Assembly (NCBI GenBank): GCA_035653595.1
Contig: DASRBO010000010.1
Span: 1-7,039 of the forward strand
DNA: 7,039 nt
Source of the DNA: DASRBO01 sp035653595
GTDB lineage: Bacteria; Actinomycetota; Acidimicrobiia; Acidimicrobiales; JAJPHE01
Direction: 5' to 3'
Of the stretch, positions 3,918 to 7,039 are shown one piece after another; within the stretch, counting starts at the first letter, position 1, and the number at the start of each line of letters is the position of its first letter. The position numbers and the translations under genes are program-made. Below the pieces are notes generated by a model. That model saw only the letters and a program-made list of their open reading frames with translations, was not told the DNA's origin and searched no databases.

Positions 3918-5132
3918 GTGTCGGTAGTGGTCCAGAAATACGGTGGCACCTCGGTCGGCGACGCCGACCGCATCCGCGAGGTGGCCGACCACATCGCCCG
4001 CACCCGGCGCCTGGGACACGACGTGGTGGTCGCCGTCTCGGCCATGGGCAAGGAGACCGACGAGCTGCTCCACCTGGCCGACCAGGTCTCGACCACCAAG
4101 CCGGGGCGGGAGATGGACATGCTCGTGACGGCGGGGGAGCGCAAGGCCACCGCCCTGGTCACCATGGCCCTGGCCGACCTCGGGGTGCCGGCGCTCTCCT
4201 TCACCGGCAGCCAGGTGGGATTTCTCACCGACACCACCCACCGCAACGCCAAGATCCTCGAGATCCGCCCCGAGCGGCTGCGCCAGGCCGTGGCCGAGGG
4301 CAAGGTGCCGGTGGTGGGCGGGGCCCAGGGCATGTCGACGGCCGGCGACATCACCTTCCTGGGCCGGGGCGGGACCGACACCACCGCCGTGGCCCTGGCC
4401 GCCGTGCTCGGCGCCGAGGTGTGCGAGCTCTACACCGACGTGACCGGGCTGTTCACCGCCGACCCCCGGGTGGTCCCCGACGCCCGCCGGCTGCCCGAGC
4501 TGTCCTTCGAGGAGCTCCTGGAGATGACGGCCAGCGGTTTGCCCAAACCGGCCATGCGGGCGGTGGAGTTCGCCCGCAACCACGGCGTCAAGCTCCACAT
4601 CCGGTCGGCGTTCACCTGGGAGCACGGCACCTGGGTCAGGGAGGAACAGAGCATGGAGCAGGCCATCATCTCCGGTGTCACCCACGACATCTCCGAGGCC
4701 AAGGTCACGATCACCCGGGTGCCGGACCAGCCAGGCATCGCCGCCCAGCTGTTCCGGGGCCTGGCCGACAGCGACGTCAACGTAGACATGATCGTTCAGA
4801 ACACCTCGGTGCACGGCACCACCGACATCTCCTTCACCGTCCCCCTCGAGCAGCTGAAGACGGCTCTGTCAGTGACCGAGTCGGTGGCCCCTGGTATCGG
4901 GGCGGGGGAGGTGGAGACCGACTCCGAGGTCGGACGGGTCTCCCTGATCGGTGCCGGCATGAAGTCCAACCCCGGCGTGGCCGCCACCATGTTCGAGACC
5001 CTGGCCCGCGAGGGGGTCAACATCGAGATGATCTCGACCTCCTCCATCCGAATCTCCTGCGTGGTGCGGGAGGAGCAGGTGGAGAAGGCGGTACAGGCTC
5101 TCCACGACGCCTTCGGCCTGGCCAAGGGCTGA
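3918..5132 (+). CDS. ask: Aspartate kinase, alpha chain (full length)
   Basis: A complete 404-residue aspartate kinase, which phosphorylates L-aspartate with ATP to 4-phospho-L-aspartate. This is the entry to lysine/diaminopimelate, threonine and methionine synthesis in the cytosol. The kinase domain spans about residues 2-240, with KYGGTSVGD (7-15, Lys7), TAGER (71-75), GRGGTDTTA (149-157) and YTDVTGLFTADPR (172-184). Two ACT regulatory domains fill about residues 262-404, with VQNTS (293-297), GTTDISF (300-306) and MISTSSIRIS (371-380). These segments form the lysine/threonine effector site in Corynebacterium-type enzymes, so feedback control is expected. The GTG start is chosen because the protein then begins MSVVVQKYGG as in the family; the open frame upstream to 3360 only mirrors the cyclophilin gene. 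An internal start at 4653 probably gives a separate beta chain. asd follows after 55 bases in the same direction. Confidence 0.97.
   Translation: MSVVVQKYGGTSVGDADRIREVADHIARTRRLGHDVVVAVSAMGKETDELLHLADQVSTTKPGREMDMLVTAGERKATALVTMALADLGVPALSFTGSQVGFLTDTTHRNAKILEIRPERLRQAVAEGKVPVVGGAQGMSTAGDITFLGRGGTDTTAVALAAVLGAEVCELYTDVTGLFTADPRVVPDARRLPELSFEELLEMTASGLPKPAMRAVEFARNHGVKLHIRSAFTWEHGTWVREEQSMEQAIISGVTHDISEAKVTITRVPDQPGIAAQLFRGLADSDVNVDMIVQNTSVHGTTDISFTVPLEQLKTALSVTESVAPGIGAGEVETDSEVGRVSLIGAGMKSNPGVAATMFETLAREGVNIEMISTSSIRISCVVREEQVEKAVQALHDAFGLAKG
4638..4644 (+). promoter_or_regulatory. Internal Shine-Dalgarno for the ask beta chain
   Basis: AGGGAGG lies inside the ask coding frame, followed by the 8 bases AACAGAGC and the in-frame ATG 4653. 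Spacing and strength are good, and the position matches the linker between the kinase and ACT domains. It points to a second translation start. Confidence 0.65.
4653..5132 (+). CDS. Predicted aspartate kinase beta chain from an internal in-frame start
   Basis: Translation from ATG 4653, which is Met246 of the full-length kinase, would give a 159-residue protein beginning MEQAIISGVTHDISEAK and holding only the two ACT domains. In Corynebacterium glutamicum and Bacillus subtilis, overlapping genes produce such a beta subunit, which joins alpha in a heterotetramer and shapes lysine and threonine inhibition. The C. glutamicum beta chain starts at an equivalent Met, as I recall it. What is seen here is the Met at the domain border and the strong Shine-Dalgarno sequence 8 bases before it. 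That the start is used is inference. Confidence 0.65.
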   Translation: MEQAIISGVTHDISEAKVTITRVPDQPGIAAQLFRGLADSDVNVDMIVQNTSVHGTTDISFTVPLEQLKTALSVTESVAPGIGAGEVETDSEVGRVSLIGAGMKSNPGVAATMFETLAREGVNIEMISTSSIRISCVVREEQVEKAVQALHDAFGLAKG

Positions 5133-5139
5133 GCACCGG

Positions 5140-5160
5140 GGCGCCAATTGGGCCGGCGCC
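5140..5160 (+). other. Hairpin in the ask-asd gap
   Basis: GGCGCC (5140-5145) and GGCGCC (5155-5160) can pair around a 9-base loop directly after the ask stop. There is no T-tract. It may only slow read-through, since ask and asd would be expected to be co-expressed. Confidence 0.25.
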
Positions 5161-5174
5161 GGGGGAGGGTCCCG

Positions 5175-5180
5175 TAGGCT
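5175..5180 (+). promoter_or_regulatory. -10 element of a likely leaderless asd promoter
   Basis: TAGGCT lies 7 bases before ATG 5188 with no Shine-Dalgarno sequence at proper spacing for that ATG. It predicts a transcript starting within a base or two of the ATG, in addition to any read-through from ask. It argues against the GTG at 5182, which would lie before the transcription start. Confidence 0.45.
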
Positions 5181-5187
5181 GGTGGCC

Positions 5188-6213
5188 ATGCGAGTAGCGG
5201 TCTTCGGGGCCACCGGCCAGGTCGGGGAGCGCATGCGGGCCGTGCTGGCCGAGCGGGACTTCCCGGTCGACGACATCCGCTTCTTCGCCTCGGCCCGCTC
5301 CGTCGGACGGCGCCTGCCGTGGGCCGACGGCGAGGTGGAGGTCGAGGAGGCGTCCGGGGCCGACTACTCCGGCATCGACATCGCCCTGTTCAGCATGGGC
5401 GGCTCCGCCTCCAAGCAGATGGCCCCGGCGGTGGCCGCCGCCGGCGCCGTGGTCATCGACAACTCCTCGGCCTGGCGCATGGACCCCGACGTCCCGCTGG
5501 TGGTGCCCGAGGCCAACGAGGCCGAGCTGGCGCGGATCCCCAAGGGGATCGTGGCCAATCCCAACTGCACCACCATGGTCGCCATACCGGTCCTCAAGCC
5601 CCTGCACGACGAGGCCGGCCTGGTGCGCCTGATCGCGTCGACCTACCAGGCCGTTTCCGGCTCCGGAGGCAAGGGGGTCGCCGAGCTGGAGGAGCAGGTG
5701 GCCAAGGTCGGCCCCGAGGCGCCCCGGCTCACCTTCAGCGGTCAGGCGGTTGAGTTCCCCCAGCCGTCCAAGTACCCCCGGCCCATCGCCTACAACGTTC
5801 TGCCCCTCGCCGGCGACATCGTCGAGGACGGGAGGGCGGAGACCGACGAGGAGCAGAAGCTCCGCAACGAGACCCGCAAGATCCTCTCCATCCCCGACCT
5901 GGCGGTGTCGGCCACCTGTGTGCGGGTTCCGGTCTACACCGGCCACTCGCTGGCGCTGAACGCCGCCTTCGCCCGACCCCTGTCCCCGGAGCGGGCCACC
6001 GAGCTGCTGGCCTCGGCCCCCGGGGTCGCCCTGTCGGAGATCCCCACCCCGCTGGAGGTGGCCGGCGGAGACCTCACCCATGTCGGGCGCATCCGGCGGG
6101 ACCCCACCGCTGAGCACGGCCTGGCCCTGTTCTGCGCCGGCGACAACCTCCGGAAGGGGGCGGCGCTCAACGCCGTGCAGATCGCCGAGGCCCTGCTCCG
6201 CCGGCGCTCCTAG
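5188..6213 (+). CDS. asd: Aspartate-semialdehyde dehydrogenase
   Basis: A complete 341-residue enzyme that reduces 4-phospho-L-aspartate to L-aspartate 4-semialdehyde with NADPH, the step after aspartate kinase. The N-terminal nucleotide-binding motif is GATGQVG (7-13). The catalytic cysteine is Cys127 in NPNCTTM. STYQAVSG carries the substrate-side Gln154, and RVPVYTGHS supplies Arg246 and the general base His253. DNSSAWRM (91-98) and VVPEAN (105-110) are further family motifs. The length is normal and no residue expected for catalysis is missing. ATG 5188 is preferred because the protein then starts MRVAVFGATG; GTG 5182 would add only two residues. It follows ask in the same direction with 55 bases between, the common ask-asd arrangement in actinobacteria. 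Its product feeds diaminopimelate for the cell wall, as well as lysine, threonine and methionine. Confidence 0.97.
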   Translation: MRVAVFGATGQVGERMRAVLAERDFPVDDIRFFASARSVGRRLPWADGEVEVEEASGADYSGIDIALFSMGGSASKQMAPAVAAAGAVVIDNSSAWRMDPDVPLVVPEANEAELARIPKGIVANPNCTTMVAIPVLKPLHDEAGLVRLIASTYQAVSGSGGKGVAELEEQVAKVGPEAPRLTFSGQAVEFPQPSKYPRPIAYNVLPLAGDIVEDGRAETDEEQKLRNETRKILSIPDLAVSATCVRVPVYTGHSLALNAAFARPLSPERATELLASAPGVALSEIPTPLEVAGGDLTHVGRIRRDPTAEHGLALFCAGDNLRKGAALNAVQIAEALLRRRS

Positions 6214-6226
6214 TACCCGCCACCGG

Positions 6227-6263
6227 CCTCGGACCCGAGGTGGGCACGGGGCCTCCGCAGGCC
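6227..6263. terminator. Two hairpins in the convergent asd-MazG gap
   Basis: CCTCGG-AC-CCGAGG (6227-6240) and GGCCT-CCGC-AGGCC (6250-6263) are perfect short stems in the 54-base gap between two convergent genes. Either can form in both transcripts, so they could act as bidirectional terminators. T-tracts are absent, as is common in GC-rich actinobacteria. Confidence 0.45.
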
Positions 6264-6267
6264 TGGT

Positions 6268-6546
6268 TCAGCAGCGGCAGGGCATCTGGGCGCACACCGG
6301 GCAGCCGCCGGCGTAGCGCTGGGCCGCCTCCTCGAGGTCGATGTCCAGCTGGGCCGCCACCGAGGCCACCCAGGCGAGGACGTCGCCGAGCTCGTGGACC
6401 TGGTTGGCCCGGTCCCCCTTGCGCACCGCCCGGGCCAGCTCCCCCACCTCCTCCATCAGCCAGGCCAGGCTGGCGGGCAGGCCCCGTTGGCGGTCGCGGG
6501 CCCCGTAGGTCCGAACCATCAGTTCCTGTAGCTCGGCCAGTCGCAT
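6268..6546 (-). CDS. Small MazG-like nucleotide pyrophosphohydrolase with Cys-rich tail
   Basis: A complete 92-residue protein of the all-alpha MazG-like NTP pyrophosphohydrolase superfamily, which cleaves nucleoside triphosphates to monophosphate and pyrophosphate. The metal-binding pattern is visible as MEEVGE (Glu32, Glu33, Glu36) followed by HELGD (Glu52, Asp55). One MazG unit of this size acts as a dimer or tetramer in characterised relatives. The C-terminus ends GGCPVCAQMPCRC, with Cys82, Cys85, Cys90 and Cys92, which could bind a metal such as zinc. The substrate is unknown; house-cleaning of abnormal nucleotides is the usual role. ATG 6546 is chosen because the helix MRLAELQELM starts there. 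It has no clear Shine-Dalgarno sequence and has CATGAT 6 bases upstream. It is convergent with asd and divergent from the PAS gene. Confidence 0.9.
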   Translation of the reverse strand: MRLAELQELMVRTYGARDRQRGLPASLAWLMEEVGELARAVRKGDRANQVHELGDVLAWVASVAAQLDIDLEEAAQRYAGGCPVCAQMPCRC

Positions 6547-6552
6547 TCGGAC

Positions 6553-6558
6553 ATCATG
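6553..6558 (-). promoter_or_regulatory. Possible -10 element of a leaderless MazG-like gene
   Basis: CATGAT on the minus strand, one base from TATGAT, is followed by exactly 6 bases and ATG 6546. Transcription would start at the A of the ATG. The first T of the consensus is missing, so support is moderate. Confidence 0.35.
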
Positions 6559-6606
6559 GGCGAGTCGGCGCCAACCTCTCAGGTCGGGACGTTTCCCGCC
6601 GAAGTT

Positions 6607-6612
6607 TAGAAT
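6607..6612 (+). promoter_or_regulatory. -10 element upstream of the PAS gene
   Basis: TAGAAT lies in the most AT-rich short stretch of the window (about 6602-6619), 5 bases before ATG 6618. It would give a leaderless or nearly leaderless mRNA from ATG 6618, or a leader of about 27 bases if ATG 6645 is the true start. No clear -35 is visible. Confidence 0.5.
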
Positions 6613-6617
6613 TATCT

Positions 6618-7039
6618 ATGACTGGGGACGAGAGAGTGCCAACCATGAGCCAGAGCACACGTGGTAGCCGAACAACCAGCGGGTGGGGCCGGCCGGAGGC
6701 CGGTCACACCGCCCTCGACGACATGGCGATGCTCGAGCAGCTGCTCGACTCGCTCGACCAGGGCGTGATGGTGGTCGACCTGACCGGGGAGATCGTCTAC
6801 TGGAACACCGCCACCGACCTGCTGTTCTCCTGGCCGGAGGCCGAGGCCCTGGCCCGCTCGGCCCTGCACCTGTGGCGGGAGGCCGAGGGCCGGCCCCGCA
6901 AGGCGGTGGCCCACGGGCGGGCCTTCGACGGGGTGATGACCGTCTCGCCGGTCACCGACCACCGGGGCGAGACCTTCGCCGTGGCCGCCGTGGTGGGCGA
7001 CCTGCCCGGCCTGCAGGACCGCCTCACCCAGGCCCGCCG
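6618..7039 (+). CDS. PAS-domain protein, N-terminal part, cut by window end
   Basis: The frame from ATG 6618 stays open to the end of the window, giving 140 residues. After a polar, probably flexible stretch (1-35) comes a PAS sensor domain, about residues 38-130. Its opening reads LLDSLDQGVMVVDLTGEIVY, followed by WNTATDLLF, which is the typical PAS N-terminal beta hairpin and helix. It ends with VTDHRGETFAVAAVVGDL, the last strands. PAS domains bind small ligands or mediate dimerisation in signalling proteins. The output domain lies beyond the window, so it could be a histidine kinase, a GGDEF/EAL enzyme or another type. No signal peptide or membrane segment is seen, suggesting a cytosolic start. 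ATG 6645 is an alternative start with a weak GAGAG upstream. It is divergent from the MazG-like gene across 71 bases. Confidence 0.8.
   Translation, partial: MTGDERVPTMSQSTRGSRTTSGWGRPEAGHTALDDMAMLEQLLDSLDQGVMVVDLTGEIVYWNTATDLLFSWPEAEALARSALHLWREAEGRPRKAVAHGRAFDGVMTVSPVTDHRGETFAVAAVVGDLPGLQDRLTQAR

Noticed and set aside
2190..4814. Very long open frame on the minus strand (874 codons)
   Set aside because: It runs through both cyclophilin genes in another frame and antisense through ask. The composition is His/Pro/Arg/Gly-rich and no domain is visible, so it is a shadow frame.
1..7039. Mobile element, CRISPR array, tRNA, toxin-antitoxin or defence system
   Set aside because: No transposase, phage gene, spaced repeats or cloverleaf was found. 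The MazG-like protein is a nucleotide hydrolase and has no MazE/MazF partner beside it.

Overview
The window is very GC-rich chromosomal DNA. Its gene content, codon use and abundant leaderless starts suggest a high-GC actinobacterium. An Acidimicrobiia-type lineage is my guess from the protein styles, but I could not test it. It holds nine protein genes, two of them cut by the window edges, tightly packed with no gap over 160 bases. I see no RNA gene, mobile element, CRISPR array or phage signature.

Left part, minus strand, read right to left. A membrane-anchored cyclophilin (3763-2900) is followed by a soluble cyclophilin paralogue (2769-2215) and a peptidase S51/cyanophycinase-like protein (2203-1532). 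Next come a 3-hydroxybutyryl-CoA dehydrogenase (1373-519) and the N-terminal part of a MeaA-type ethylmalonyl-CoA mutase (467-1, cut). The last two are both enzymes of the ethylmalonyl-CoA pathway, which assimilates acetyl-CoA without isocitrate lyase. The S51 gene follows the soluble cyclophilin by 11 bases, with its Shine-Dalgarno sequence just beyond the stop codon, so those two are co-transcribed.

Middle, plus strand. Aspartate kinase (ask, 3918-5132) and aspartate-semialdehyde dehydrogenase (asd, 5188-6213) carry out the first two steps from aspartate to lysine, threonine, methionine and diaminopimelate. Inside ask, a strong Shine-Dalgarno sequence and an in-frame ATG at 4653 predict a separate ACT-domain beta subunit, as known for actinobacterial and Bacillus lysine-sensitive kinases.

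Right part. A small MazG-like nucleotide pyrophosphohydrolase with a cysteine-rich tail (6546-6268, minus) converges on asd. A PAS-domain protein (6618 onward, plus, cut by the window end) is divergent from it.

The most coherent non-coding pattern is in the starts. Six presumed first genes have a -10 like TANNNT only 5 to 8 bases before the start codon and no Shine-Dalgarno sequence, so they look leaderless. The internal genes and the ask beta start carry Shine-Dalgarno sequences instead. The 154-base divergent region between the anchored cyclophilin and ask also carries three CGGTCGG repeats at exact 10-base spacing, a candidate regulator site. I found no clearly new multi-gene system. The cyclophilin pair with its shared cysteine spacing and S51 partner is the least conventional gene set.
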